This document shows, in pieces, positions 8,991 through 17,439 of a stretch of 64,000 nucleotides of DNA (position 1 is the stretch's first letter; each line of letters opens with the position of its first letter). Both the position numbers and the translations under genes were made by a program. The stretch is from Enterococcus italicus DSM 15952 (GTDB taxonomy: Bacteria; Bacillota; Bacilli; Lactobacillales; Enterococcaceae). The DNA lies in the NCBI RefSeq assembly GCF_000185365.1, contig NZ_GL622241.1, positions 1,871,754 to 1,935,753 of the forward strand, read 5' to 3'. The notes below the pieces were generated by a model. That model was not told where the DNA came from. It worked only from the letters and a program-made list of their open reading frames with translations, and ran no database searches.

Positions 8991-9026
8991 AAAAAAAGAC
9001 TGTCACATTGCTTGCAACAGTCTTTT
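8991..9026 (-). terminator. Terminator of the 9032-9367 gene
   Basis: AAAGACTGT and ACAGTCTTTT form a stem around a 13-base loop. In leftward RNA it ends in seven U residues. It sits six bases after the stop of the upstream small membrane protein gene. Confidence 0.75.
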
Positions 9027-9031
9027 ACTTT

Positions 9032-9367
9032 TTAAAATACACTCGTTACTAAATCTTGTAATTTTTCTTTGACAGTCTCTGTCGTTTCTTTGACGTTGTT
9101 TCCATAAACTGACACTTGTTTTTTGCCTTTTTTAACTTTTTTGACTACATTCATAACGTTGTTAATATCTTTGTCGCTCAAATTATCAACAACCCCTAAT
9201 AGTGTTTCATTTCCATCAAACTTATCAGAAACGAATTTTTTAATTTTCCAACGATTACTTGCATAGCGTACTTTCGTTAGTACTTTGTCCGAAACGACGG
9301 CTGCTGTTACAATTCCTGTTACTGCTATCACACCTACACCAATTGATAATTTTGTTGAAGTTTTCAT
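9032..9367 (-). CDS. Small membrane-anchored protein of unknown function
   Basis: A 111-residue protein with one N-terminal hydrophobic segment (about residues 7-27, LSIGVGVIAVTGIVTAAVVS). A charged, Lys-rich domain rich in VVKKVKKGKK and a helical TETVKEKLQDLV end follow. It resembles the small YtxH-like anchored proteins of Firmicutes only in general layout, and I do not recognise a family. It has a clean AGAAGGAG ribosome site, its own terminator and an upstream gap of 80 bases. It is probably a real monocistronic gene. Confidence 0.75.
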   Translation of the reverse strand: MKTSTKLSIGVGVIAVTGIVTAAVVSDKVLTKVRYASNRWKIKKFVSDKFDGNETLLGVVDNLSDKDINNVMNVVKKVKKGKKQVSVYGNNVKETTETVKEKLQDLVTSVF

Positions 9368-9447
9368 AGTTATCCACTCCTTCTTCTAACTTTATGATAC
9401 CACGGGGCAGTAATTTTGTTTACTGAAATGATTGTTTACACGGGTGC

Positions 9448-10140
9448 CTAATTACGACGATTGTTTGCTATCACGATTAGTCGTAATAGCTGCAACAAGG
9501 TCGTAATCGCAGCGGCAACATATGTTAATGCTGCTGCAGTTAGGACTTTTCGCGCCATGGGTAATTCTTCTTCAGTCAATAAGCCGCCTTCTCCTAAAAT
9601 TGCTAACGCGCGTCGTGACGCATTAAATTCGACTGGTAACGTCACCACTTGGAAAACAAACGCCATTGAAAAAGCAAGAATTCCGAGATTGACTAAAAAC
9701 GATCCTCTTAAGAATAAACCAATCAAGATTAACGGCATTGATATCGCCGATCCTAGGTTGGCAACGGGGACAATCGCTGCTCGGATTCTAAGCGGTGCAT
9801 AGCCCACAGCATCTTGCACGGCATGACCACATTCATGCGCTGCGACGCCGATAGCAGCGACGGATGTCGACTGAGCTGTCGATTGTGACAGACTTAAAAT
9901 TTTCGTCCCTGAATTATAATTGTCTGTCAAATCACCAGCAATCTCTTGTACTCCGACATTATGAATGTCTTGATTTTTCAAAATATACTGTGCCGCTTGG
10001 GTACCGGTGACTCGCTTTTTACTTTGAATTTTGTCGTATTTGCTATAGGTACTTTTGACAAACGCTGAGGCAGCAAGAGAAAGTGCCATACCAACGACGA
10101 CTAATAAAAGGGTGAAACCATTATCTAAGCCAAATATCAT
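9448..10140 (-). CDS. Membrane zinc metallopeptidase (YugP family)
   Basis: A 230-residue membrane protease. The zinc motif HECGHAVQ appears in GVAAHECGHAVQDAVGYAPLR, between membrane segments. Hydrophobic segments lie near residues 5-28, 118-145, 150-172 and 200-222. The N-terminal half includes ILKNQDIHNVGVQEIAGDLTDNY and the LSLSQSTAQSTSVAAIG motif, typical of the family annotated as neutral zinc metallopeptidase or YugP. The physiological substrate is unknown. The ribosome site is AGGAGGACG. It is monocistronic. Confidence 0.88.
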   Translation of the reverse strand: MIFGLDNGFTLLLVVVGMALSLAASAFVKSTYSKYDKIQSKKRVTGTQAAQYILKNQDIHNVGVQEIAGDLTDNYNSGTKILSLSQSTAQSTSVAAIGVAAHECGHAVQDAVGYAPLRIRAAIVPVANLGSAISMPLILIGLFLRGSFLVNLGILAFSMAFVFQVVTLPVEFNASRRALAILGEGGLLTEEELPMARKVLTAAALTYVAAAITTLLQLLRLIVIANNRRN

Positions 10141-10220
10141 TTTTTCGTCCTCCTATCATTTCTTTTATTTTACCATGCTTAACGATAAAGGAACACTTCT
10201 GTTTGCTTGTTCAAAAAAAT

Positions 10221-11039
10221 TTAAATAGTTACATCTTCATCGACGATCGATCCTTCAACGACAATATTGGTATCGCCAATCAAGAACAATTGATCTTTTT
10301 GAACTTGAACTTGCAATACACCACCAAGAGTCTGAAGTGAGACGGTCGTGGACGGCACAATGCCTTTTTTCACTAACGAGTACGCCGTTGCCCCAGCGCC
10401 AGTCCCACAGGCGTAGGTAAAGCCCTCGACGCCTCGCTCAAATGTCCGTAAAACAATCTGTCCTTGATCGTCAACCGCATAGAGATTCACATTGGCGCCT
10501 TTTGGTAGATAGTCCCAATAACGCAATTCTCTAGCAAATGACTCAAAGGATGCCAATGGCTCTGTCGCTAACGCATCACACCGGACAACGAGATGAGGCA
10601 ACCCAGGATTACCTAATTCAATATAATCTACTGAAATATTCTCATAAGGTAAATCAAATTGTTCCACGGTGGGTTCATTTAATTGGACTTTATACGTCCG
10701 CTCATCTAGCCGCCATGCCGGCACATCACCTGCCACTGTCTCAATCAACATCTTGTCGCTAGCTAGGTCATTTTCGTATGCATAGCGTGCTAGACAGCGT
10801 GCGCCATTGCCACACATTTCGGCTTCTGTTCCGTCAGCATTAAAGAAAATCATGCGTACATCGCCCGTATTTTGTGGTACATCGACGACCATCAATGCAT
10901 CTGAGCCGACAGACAGACGTCTTTGGCAGATTTTTTTCGTCAATGCCACCAATTGCTCATTAGATAAGTGTAATTTTTGGTTATCAATCACGATAAAATC
11001 ATTACCGGCACCTTGCATTTTATAAAACGGAATTTTCAT
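10221..11039 (-). CDS. dapF: Diaminopimelate epimerase
   Basis: A 272-residue cofactor-independent epimerase that interconverts LL- and meso-diaminopimelate. Both catalytic cysteines are present: one in AEMCGNGARCLARYA and one in FTYACGTGAGATAYS. The N-terminal KMQGAGNDFIVIDN is diagnostic. It is the last gene of the leftward lysine operon, 11 bases after lysA. Confidence 0.95.
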   Translation of the reverse strand: MKIPFYKMQGAGNDFIVIDNQKLHLSNEQLVALTKKICQRRLSVGSDALMVVDVPQNTGDVRMIFFNADGTEAEMCGNGARCLARYAYENDLASDKMLIETVAGDVPAWRLDERTYKVQLNEPTVEQFDLPYENISVDYIELGNPGLPHLVVRCDALATEPLASFESFARELRYWDYLPKGANVNLYAVDDQGQIVLRTFERGVEGFTYACGTGAGATAYSLVKKGIVPSTTVSLQTLGGVLQVQVQKDQLFLIGDTNIVVEGSIVDEDVTI

Positions 11040-11050
11040 AATCGTCGCTC

Positions 11051-12343
11051 CTAACGTAAATGAGTTGGTATCACTTCATTTTGGATCATTTGTTGGTATG
11101 ATTGGCGTTTAACGACTTCTTCCGCTCGACCTTCTTTGACAAAAATAACTGCAGGAATGGCAATTTTATTATAGTTACTCGCCATTGAGTAGCCATATGC
11201 GCCAGTCGTATAGGTAGCGAGAATATCCCCTGTCGCAACTTTTGGCAAGAGCGCATCTTTGACTAAGATATCCGTGCTTTCACAGATTTTGCCAGAGATT
11301 GTAACCGGCTCAAGGTCTTGGTCGGTTTGCTTATTTGCGATGGCCACTTCGTATTGTGCCTGATACAGTCCTGGTCGGATGTTGTCAGTCATACCGCCAT
11401 CGATTGAAGCATAGGTCCGGATACCTGGCAGTTGCTTGATACTACCAATTGTATGAAGCGTAATGCCTGCTTCAGCGACAATGCTTCGACCTGGCTCAAT
11501 CACAATGGTCGGCCGATAGAGTTGATGCTCTTCACAAAAAGTAATCGTCGCCTCCATCAATGGGTCTAAGAAATATGCATAGGGTTGACGAACATCTGCT
11601 TTTGTATAGCGTACGCCAAAGCCTCCACCATAGTTCAACTCCTTCACCTCATAGTCAAAGCGCTCTTTGATTTGTTTGACTAGGTTTAGTGCCACATTCG
11701 CCGCTGCTAGGTGGGTCTGGTTATCTGCTAGTTGACTCCCAATATGAAAATGAATGCCGTAAAAATCAATTTCCGGCGCATCGATTGCTTGCTTGATTAA
11801 TGGAAACAACACCTTCTCGTCCAAAGGTATCCCAAACTTTGAATCTTTTTGGCCCGTGGAAATGTAACGATGCGTTTGGACCGTAATTTCAGGTGTAATT
11901 CGAAAGAGCACCTTTGCCGTTTGTTTTTTTTCACGACAGATGTGTTGAATTAAGTCCAACTCTTGCATGCTATCAATGATAAAGCGACCGACTCCATAAT
12001 CCAATGCTTCTTCTAGCTCCGCAACTGATTTATTATTGCCATTAAATTCAATTTTTTCAGGTTCAAAGTCAGCGGCAATCGCCGTGTATAATTCGCCACC
12101 GCTGACCACATCCAAGCACAGGCCTTCTTTTTCAACTAACTTTAGCATCGCTAGAACATTAAATGCTTTAGAGGCATAGGCGACTCGTACGCGTTCATAT
12201 TTTTGGATAAAGTCTCTTTGTAATTCTCGGCAAGCTTGCTCAATCATCGACTCTGAAAAAACATAGAGTGGCGTGCCATATGTTTTCGCTAATTCGACTG
12301 TGTCGCAGCCATCCCACAAAAGATGATTTTTTACTTCGCTCAT
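11051..12343 (-). CDS. lysA: Diaminopimelate decarboxylase
   Basis: A 430-residue PLP fold-III decarboxylase converting meso-diaminopimelate to L-lysine and CO2. The Schiff-base Lys is in VRVAYASKAFNVLAML. The HFHIGSQ motif, GGGFGVRYT, EPGRSIVAEAG, and the C-terminal CESTDIL and YGYSMASNYN substrate-site segments are all seen. Its ATG overlaps the stop of the deacetylase gene (ATGA), so the two are coupled. A cell with lysine-type peptidoglycan would use this set to make lysine, not for the wall itself (inference). Confidence 0.96.
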   Translation of the reverse strand: MSEVKNHLLWDGCDTVELAKTYGTPLYVFSESMIEQACRELQRDFIQKYERVRVAYASKAFNVLAMLKLVEKEGLCLDVVSGGELYTAIAADFEPEKIEFNGNNKSVAELEEALDYGVGRFIIDSMQELDLIQHICREKKQTAKVLFRITPEITVQTHRYISTGQKDSKFGIPLDEKVLFPLIKQAIDAPEIDFYGIHFHIGSQLADNQTHLAAANVALNLVKQIKERFDYEVKELNYGGGFGVRYTKADVRQPYAYFLDPLMEATITFCEEHQLYRPTIVIEPGRSIVAEAGITLHTIGSIKQLPGIRTYASIDGGMTDNIRPGLYQAQYEVAIANKQTDQDLEPVTISGKICESTDILVKDALLPKVATGDILATYTTGAYGYSMASNYNKIAIPAVIFVKEGRAEEVVKRQSYQQMIQNEVIPTHLR

Positions 12344-13506
12344 ACTGATTCCCCTTTATTTAATTCTGCAATTAATTGACGGTAGCATTCAATACCGCCT
12401 AATAGATACGTTTCGTCAAAATTCATCTTGCCACTATGCAACGGTGCTACGTATCCTTTGCTCTCATTGCGGATTCCTACAAAGAAAAACAACCCGGGAA
12501 TTTCCTTTTGGTACATCGAAAAATCCTCTGCCAACATATAAGGCGGCGTTTGGACATAGGATGTCTTAGCAATTTTCTTTAAGGCGTCGACCATACTTGG
12601 GTCGTTGTCAACGACGCGATACATATGATTAAATTCAACCACACATTCACAGCCATATCCTTTGGCAATTTCGGTCGCCACACATTGGACACGCTCTGTC
12701 ATGGTATCGTATACATCATCAGAAAACGCCCGCATGGTGCCCTCAATTTTTACCATACCAGGAATGATATTCATCGCTTCGCCACCCGTTATTTTGCCAA
12801 ATGTTAAAACTGCAGACTCCATGGGGCTGATGTTTCGTGAGACGATCGCATGCAAGCCTTGAATAATAGCTGAGGCTGCTAGGATCGCATCAGCTCCTTG
12901 CTGTGGCTGCGCGCCATGTGAGCTAATACCTTTAACGGTTAGGTAGATTTCGCCATTTCTAGCCATCATGGCATGCGACTTACAGGCAATGATTCCTTCA
13001 TCAAATTCAGGAAATACATGAAGTCCGATGATTTGATCGATTTGAAATTTTGTCAAAAAGCCATCGTCAATCAATAATTGTGCGCCACCTGGTCCTTCTT
13101 CAGCCGGCTGAAAGAGTAAGACGATAGTGCCGATAATTTCTTCAGGATGCAAGGATAGATATTGAGCGAAGCCTAGCATAGTCGCCATGTGCCCATCGTG
13201 ACCACATGCATGCATCTTGCCAGGGTGTTTAGACGCAAACTCAACACCCGTCTCTTCCATTACAGGTAATGCATCGATGTCAGTGCGAAAAGCAAGTGTC
13301 TTGCCCTCTTTTTCTCCGCGGTAGACTGCTACGACTGCTGTATCTAATAAATCATAGACCTCCGTTACCCCGAAGTCTGCTAGTCTTTTTTTTATGTAGG
13401 CACTTGTCTCTTTTTCTTGTAGCCCTAATTCAGGTATCTGGTGTAACGCCCGTCGATCTGCGACAACCTCTGTTAACAAATCATTTACGGCTGAACTTAT
13501 TTCCAT
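12340..13506 (-). CDS. N-acetyldiaminopimelate deacetylase
   Basis: An M20-family amidohydrolase of the acetylated DAP route (YkuR/DapL-ace type). It begins RRALHQIPELGLQEKET and has the metal-binding Cys-His in GKMHACGHDGHMA, the Glu pair in QPAEEGPGGA, IIGLHVFPEF, and HGAQPQQGADAI in the dimerisation domain. It removes acetate from N-acetyl-LL-diaminopimelate. I place the start at 13506 (388 residues), with AAAGGAA eight bases upstream; two upstream in-frame ATGs at 13536 and 13566 have poorer ribosome sites. It is the first gene of the deacetylase-lysA-dapF operon and divergent from dapA. Confidence 0.9.
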   Translation of the reverse strand: MEISSAVNDLLTEVVADRRALHQIPELGLQEKETSAYIKKRLADFGVTEVYDLLDTAVVAVYRGEKEGKTLAFRTDIDALPVMEETGVEFASKHPGKMHACGHDGHMATMLGFAQYLSLHPEEIIGTIVLLFQPAEEGPGGAQLLIDDGFLTKFQIDQIIGLHVFPEFDEGIIACKSHAMMARNGEIYLTVKGISSHGAQPQQGADAILAASAIIQGLHAIVSRNISPMESAVLTFGKITGGEAMNIIPGMVKIEGTMRAFSDDVYDTMTERVQCVATEIAKGYGCECVVEFNHMYRVVDNDPSMVDALKKIAKTSYVQTPPYMLAEDFSMYQKEIPGLFFFVGIRNESKGYVAPLHSGKMNFDETYLLGGIECYRQLIAELNKGESV

Positions 13507-13566
13507 CAAATCATTCCTTTTTTTCTTTTTCCTCATGATATTCTCGCCATTTTCTCGGATAATCAT

Positions 13567-13671
13567 TGATATTTTCTAATATTATAGTATATAATTCCAA
13601 TAATCTATAGTGAATTGGATTTTTTATTTAATTCAGAAAAAAATAGATGTGTACGAGAGGATGTGTAAAAA
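13567..13671. promoter_or_regulatory. Divergent promoter region of the two lysine operons
   Basis: This 105-base AT-rich spacer serves both lysine operons. It holds several -10-like boxes (TATAAT near 13588-13595) and an inverted pair CCAAT (13597-13601) and ATTGG (13614-13618). The pair could be an operator. There is no room for a lysine riboswitch or a T-box leader, so lysine control, if any, should be by a protein (inference). Confidence 0.5.
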
Positions 13672-14553
13672 ATGGCAATTTTTGAAGGCGCTGCAGTTGC
13701 ATTAATTACCCCAATGAAACAAGACGGAACGGTGGACTATGAAAAGCTGGATGAATTAGTAGAATGGCAAATTCAGTCAGGCATCGATGCAATTGTCGCA
13801 TGTGGGACAACTGGTGAAGCCTCAACCTTAGTTGATGAAGAACATATCGCTGTTATTGAAGCAGTCGTAAAAAAATCGGCAGGTCGCGTGCCTGTCATCG
13901 GTGGGACTGGTTCAAACAATACCGAACATGGGATTCATTTATCAAAAGAAGCCCAACGCGTAGGAGCCGATGCCTTATTAGTCGTTACTCCTTATTATAA
14001 TAAAGCAACGAAGACTAGTTTGATTGCACATTATCGTGCAATTTGCGAAAGTGTCGATTTACCTGTCCTACTGTATTCTGTTTCTTCAAGAACGGGCATG
14101 AATTTAACAGCGGAAACTGTTGCCGAATTGAAAAAAATACCAAATATTAAAGGCATCAAAGAAGCTAGCGGTGACATCTCACAAATCGTTGAAATCGCCC
14201 GCTTAGTTGATGAAGACTTCGCTCTTTATTCTGGTAATGACGATCAAGTCCTTCCTTTATTATCAGTCGGTGGTCTTGGAGTTATCTCAACAATCGGCAA
14301 TATTGCTCCTAAGCAAACCTCACAAATGGTGCACGATTATCTTCAAGGTGACTTGAAAAAAGCAAAAGACATGCAACTAACACAAAAACCATTGATTGAT
14401 GCGATCTTCGCCGAGGTAAATCCTGTGCCAATCAAAGCTGCTGTCTCTTTATTAGGCAAATGCGAGTTGCATTACCGCTTGCCACTAGGAGTACCAGAAG
14501 ACGCCACAGTCGACCGTCTGAAAAAAGAGATGACCGCATTTGGTTTGTTATAG
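13672..14553 (+). CDS. dapA: 4-hydroxy-tetrahydrodipicolinate synthase
   Basis: A 293-residue class I aldolase that condenses pyruvate with aspartate semialdehyde. Motifs: VACGTTGEASTL near residue 45, VVTPYYNKATKTS with the Tyr of the triad, LYSVSSRTGMNL, and the Schiff-base Lys in IKGIKEASGD. The YSGNDDQVLPLLSVGGLGVIS loop is typical. It is the first gene of dapA-dapB-dapD; the ribosome site GAGAGGATG is adequate. Confidence 0.95.
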   Translation: MAIFEGAAVALITPMKQDGTVDYEKLDELVEWQIQSGIDAIVACGTTGEASTLVDEEHIAVIEAVVKKSAGRVPVIGGTGSNNTEHGIHLSKEAQRVGADALLVVTPYYNKATKTSLIAHYRAICESVDLPVLLYSVSSRTGMNLTAETVAELKKIPNIKGIKEASGDISQIVEIARLVDEDFALYSGNDDQVLPLLSVGGLGVISTIGNIAPKQTSQMVHDYLQGDLKKAKDMQLTQKPLIDAIFAEVNPVPIKAAVSLLGKCELHYRLPLGVPEDATVDRLKKEMTAFGLL

Positions 14554-14565
14554 GAGGAAAACTTT

Positions 14566-15321
14566 ATGACAAAAATCATTTTAAGTGGTGCTCAAGGACG
14601 AATGGGTAAAGTCATCACGCAACTGGCAACAGAAAATTCTGCTTATGAGATTGTCGCTGGTATCGATCGCCAAGTAGATACCTCTGCAACTTTTCCAATT
14701 TGTCACACATTAGCAGATGTGAAGGAATCAGCAGACGTAGTGATTGATTTTTCTTATTTTGAAAACGTTCCTGCTTTGCTAGATGATGCACAGGCTTCCG
14801 CCCTACCGATTGTCGTCGCTACGACCGGCTTACCTGAAGAAACGCTAAAAAAAATGGAGAGCGTCTCGCAGACGATTCCTGTCTTTTTTTCGGCAAATAT
14901 GTCTTTAGGTATCAATGTATTAATTCAAGCCCTTCAAAAGATTACCCCAAGTCTTGAAGCGGACTTTGATATCGAAATGATTGAAAAGCATCACAATCAA
15001 AAGAAAGACGCTCCAAGTGGGACGGCACTTTTATTGGCAGATAGTATCAATGATGTTTGCCAAACAAAAAAAGAATATGTCTTCGGTCGCCAAGGCAATC
15101 ACAATGAAAACTTACGTAGCCAAATGGGAATCCACGCCGTCCGCGGTGGTACCATTCCCGGTGAGCATACCGTATTGTTTGCCGGCCAAGATGAACTCAT
15201 TGAATTAAAGCATACCGCACTGTCACGCGATATTTTTGCCAATGGTGCCTTAAAGGCCGCGGCATTTTTGGTTAAGCAAAAACCTGGGCTTTACTCAATG
15301 AATGACCTATTAGCCCACTAA
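14566..15321 (+). CDS. dapB: 4-hydroxy-tetrahydrodipicolinate reductase
   Basis: A 251-residue NAD(P)H-dependent reductase. The Rossmann start is IILSGAQGRMGKVI, and TTGL lies at the nucleotide-proximal loop. The signature EKHHNQKKDAPSGTA carries the catalytic His and Lys, and HAVRGGTIPGEHTVLF is near the C terminus. It is 12 bases after dapA with an AGGAGG ribosome site. Confidence 0.95.
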   Translation: MTKIILSGAQGRMGKVITQLATENSAYEIVAGIDRQVDTSATFPICHTLADVKESADVVIDFSYFENVPALLDDAQASALPIVVATTGLPEETLKKMESVSQTIPVFFSANMSLGINVLIQALQKITPSLEADFDIEMIEKHHNQKKDAPSGTALLLADSINDVCQTKKEYVFGRQGNHNENLRSQMGIHAVRGGTIPGEHTVLFAGQDELIELKHTALSRDIFANGALKAAAFLVKQKPGLYSMNDLLAH

Positions 15322-15342
15322 TTTAAACGAAGAGGTGACTCC

Positions 15343-16056
15343 ATGTCTGACTTACAATTTACAGATCCATATGAACTAGCAAAATTTATTAAAAACGCAA
15401 CGAAGCAAACCCCAGTCAAAGCTTATATTTCTGGCGACTTGGCTGACGTTAAAGCTACCGACATCCACTTATTTGGAAGCAACTCTTTTTACTTTGCTGT
15501 TGGAGATGCTGAACCAATCCAAGCTTTCCTTGAAAAAAACAAAGCTGCAATCAAAGATATCTATGTCGAAAATGACCGTCGTAACTCAGCAGTCCCTTTA
15601 CTAGATTTAACGACAGTTGATGCCCGAATCGAACCAGGCTCATTTATTCGTGACCAAGCAGTCATCGGCAAGAATGCTGTCGTTATGATGGGTGCTGTGA
15701 TTAACATTGGTGCTGTGGTCGGCGAAGAAAGCATGATTGATATGGGCGCGATTCTAGGCGCTCGTGCGACAGTCGGTAAAAAGGCTCACATCGGCGCAGG
15801 CGCCGTGTTAGCTGGCGTTCTCGAACCACCTTCAGCGACACCAGTGATTATTGAAGATCACGTCTTAATTGGTGCCAACGCTGTGGTATTAGAAGGTGTA
15901 CGGGTAGGTGAAGGCGCAGTCGTCGCAGCTGGATCTGTGGTGACTCAAGATGTTCCTGCCGGTGCGGTCGTAGCGGGCTCTCCAGCCAAAGTCATTAAAA
16001 TGAAGGACGAAAAAACCATCTCTAAAACAGAATTTCTAGATGATTTACGCAAGTAG
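15343..16056 (+). CDS. dapD: Tetrahydrodipicolinate N-acetyltransferase (DapD/DapH)
   Basis: A 237-residue left-handed beta-helix acyltransferase with hexapeptide repeats from about residue 95 to 215 ([21 protein letters not shown] and so on) and [12 protein letters not shown]-like loop residues. The short length and the N-terminal [19 protein letters not shown] match the acetyl-CoA-using Gram-positive enzyme, in agreement with the N-acetyl-DAP deacetylase gene across the divergent promoter. The aminotransferase between these two steps is not in the window. Confidence 0.94.
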   Translation: MSDLQFTDPYELAKFIKNATKQTPVKAYISGDLADVKATDIHLFGSNSFYFAVGDAEPIQAFLEKNKAAIKDIYVENDRRNSAVPLLDLTTVDARIEPGSFIRDQAVIGKNAVVMMGAVINIGAVVGEESMIDMGAILGARATVGKKAHIGAGAVLAGVLEPPSATPVIIEDHVLIGANAVVLEGVRVGEGAVVAAGSVVTQDVPAGAVVAGSPAKVIKMKDEKTISKTEFLDDLRK

Positions 16057-16064
16057 CATACACA

Positions 16065-16155
16065 GCTGAGCCAAAAATTAGCAAAAGACCAAAAAACCAA
16101 AAGTTTGAGAAATAACTTCTGGTTTTTTGGTCTTTTTTAGCTAGTTTGGCTCAGC
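16065..16155. repeat. Dispersed palindromic element, copy R3, 91 bp
   Basis: This is one of the two most complete copies. The outer arms are GCTGAGCCAAAAATTAGC (16065-16082) and GCTAGTTTGGCTCAGC (16140-16155). The inner arms are AAAAGACCAAAAAACC and GGTTTTTTGGTCTTTT, with apex AAAAGTTTGAGAAATAACTT. The whole 91 bp can form one long hairpin with U-rich sides on both strands. It lies between dapD and the leftward 87-residue gene, as a bidirectional terminator. Confidence 0.85.
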
Positions 16156-16171
16156 ATCTTGCTATATGACT

Positions 16172-16435
16172 TTACTTTCCAAATGGTAAGACATTAACAA
16201 TACCAACTAACCATTGCTTTCTTTGTAGGCGGGCCAATAGCTTTTTGCCCGCCTGTGTTAACTCACTTTCAAGCGAGAACCTCCGTAAAGACTGAATGAG
16301 CACGACTAATTCTTGATCTTCAGACTGACTAGTCGCTAATTTTTCAACTGTCTGATTGATTAATAGCTTCTCTGATTTGGATAAATCAGGATAATTTTGG
16401 ACATACTTCGTTAAATAATTGGCTAACCTATTCAT
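16172..16435 (-). CDS. Small helical hypothetical protein (87 residues)
   Basis: I do not recognise this family. The protein has no membrane segment and looks mostly alpha-helical (NRLANYLTKYVQNYPDLSKSEKLLINQTVEKLA, then QELVVLIQSLRRFSLESEL). It is basic at its C-terminal part. Length and helical character are loosely like enterocin-A-type immunity proteins, but no bacteriocin gene is near. It is 21 bases downstream of nrnA on the same strand with a GGAGGCGAG-like ribosome site, so it is probably the last gene of that operon. Confidence 0.65.
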   Translation of the reverse strand: MNRLANYLTKYVQNYPDLSKSEKLLINQTVEKLATSQSEDQELVVLIQSLRRFSLESELTQAGKKLLARLQRKQWLVGIVNVLPFGK

Positions 16436-16456
16436 ACGCTCGCCTCCATTTTTTGA

Positions 16457-17425
16457 CTATAGCATCTTCCCATTTTCTGCCATATACTGTTGACACAATG
16501 CTTGAATTTCTTGATAAATCTCTTGGACCTCAGCTAAATCAGTCGCATTGGCTCCACTTGCTAGTGGATGACCACCACCATAATGTTTTTTTGCCAATTC
16601 GTTAATAACTGGTCCTTTTGAACGCAGACGCACGCGATAGGACCCGTCAGGTTGTTGCACAAAGATCGCCCACGCCAAAATTTCTTCGATATTGCCAGGT
16701 AAGGAAACCACACTAGCCGTTTCTGAATCACTCACACCATATTGCGCCATCAATTCTTTGCTGAAAATAACTTTGGCTGCTCCGTTTTCATCAGCATCAA
16801 TTTGTTCATAAACATACCCGGATAGCCGTGCAACTTTTAGTGGCATTTGTGAAATTTGCCGATTTAATTTGGATGCATCAAACTCAAATGTTCTTAATTT
16901 AGCTGCTAAGGACAACGTTTCGGTTGAAGTAGATGGGTACAAGAAGCGTCCAGTATCGCCAACGATACCCGCATAGAGTAGCCGAGCTGACTGTTCATTC
17001 ATCACTAATTGTTCTGGAAATAGTTGCCAGAATGAGGCAATCATTTCACTACAACTACTTGCATTGGTGTTCACCCAGACGATATCGCCATATGGCTCAT
17101 CATTGGGATGGTGGTCAATTTTGATTAGCTTATCCCCTAACGAAAAGCGCTTGTCACTCACTCGAGGAGCATTGGCCGTATCCGTAACAATGACTAGAGC
17201 ACCTTGATACAAATCATCGCTCACCTCTTGCATCTCTGCTAGAAAAGCCAATCCTTCGACTGGACCACCCACTTGATAAATTTCTTTCTCTGGATAAGAT
17301 GATCGCAGTAATTCTGCTAAGCCTACTTGTGACCCTAGCGCATCTGGATCAGGACGCATATGGCGATGGATGATGATTCGTGAATAGGCTTCGATTGCTT
17401 GTAATATTTCTGCTTGCTTTTGCAT
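16457..17425 (-). CDS. nrnA: DHH-family oligoribonuclease / pAp phosphatase
   Basis: A 322-residue DHH-DHHA1 phosphoesterase. Motifs: RIIIHRHMRPDPDALGSQVGLAELL, the ligand Asp in VIVTDTANAPRVS, KIDHHPNDEPYGDIVWVN (DHH), and the C-terminal GGGHPLASGA of DHHA1. The family degrades short RNA and hydrolyses 3',5'-pAp. The ATG at 17425, seven bases after GAGGAAAA, is preferred to an upstream ATG at 17464. It overlaps the end of ytoI by the leader only. Confidence 0.92.
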   Translation of the reverse strand: MQKQAEILQAIEAYSRIIIHRHMRPDPDALGSQVGLAELLRSSYPEKEIYQVGGPVEGLAFLAEMQEVSDDLYQGALVIVTDTANAPRVSDKRFSLGDKLIKIDHHPNDEPYGDIVWVNTNASSCSEMIASFWQLFPEQLVMNEQSARLLYAGIVGDTGRFLYPSTSTETLSLAAKLRTFEFDASKLNRQISQMPLKVARLSGYVYEQIDADENGAAKVIFSKELMAQYGVSDSETASVVSLPGNIEEILAWAIFVQQPDGSYRVRLRSKGPVINELAKKHYGGGHPLASGANATDLAEVQEIYQEIQALCQQYMAENGKML

Positions 17426-17439
17426 AATTTTTCCTCTTT

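Noticed and set aside
13567-13671. Lysine riboswitch or T-box before dapA
   Set aside because: Only 105 bases separate the divergent starts and no conserved core was found.
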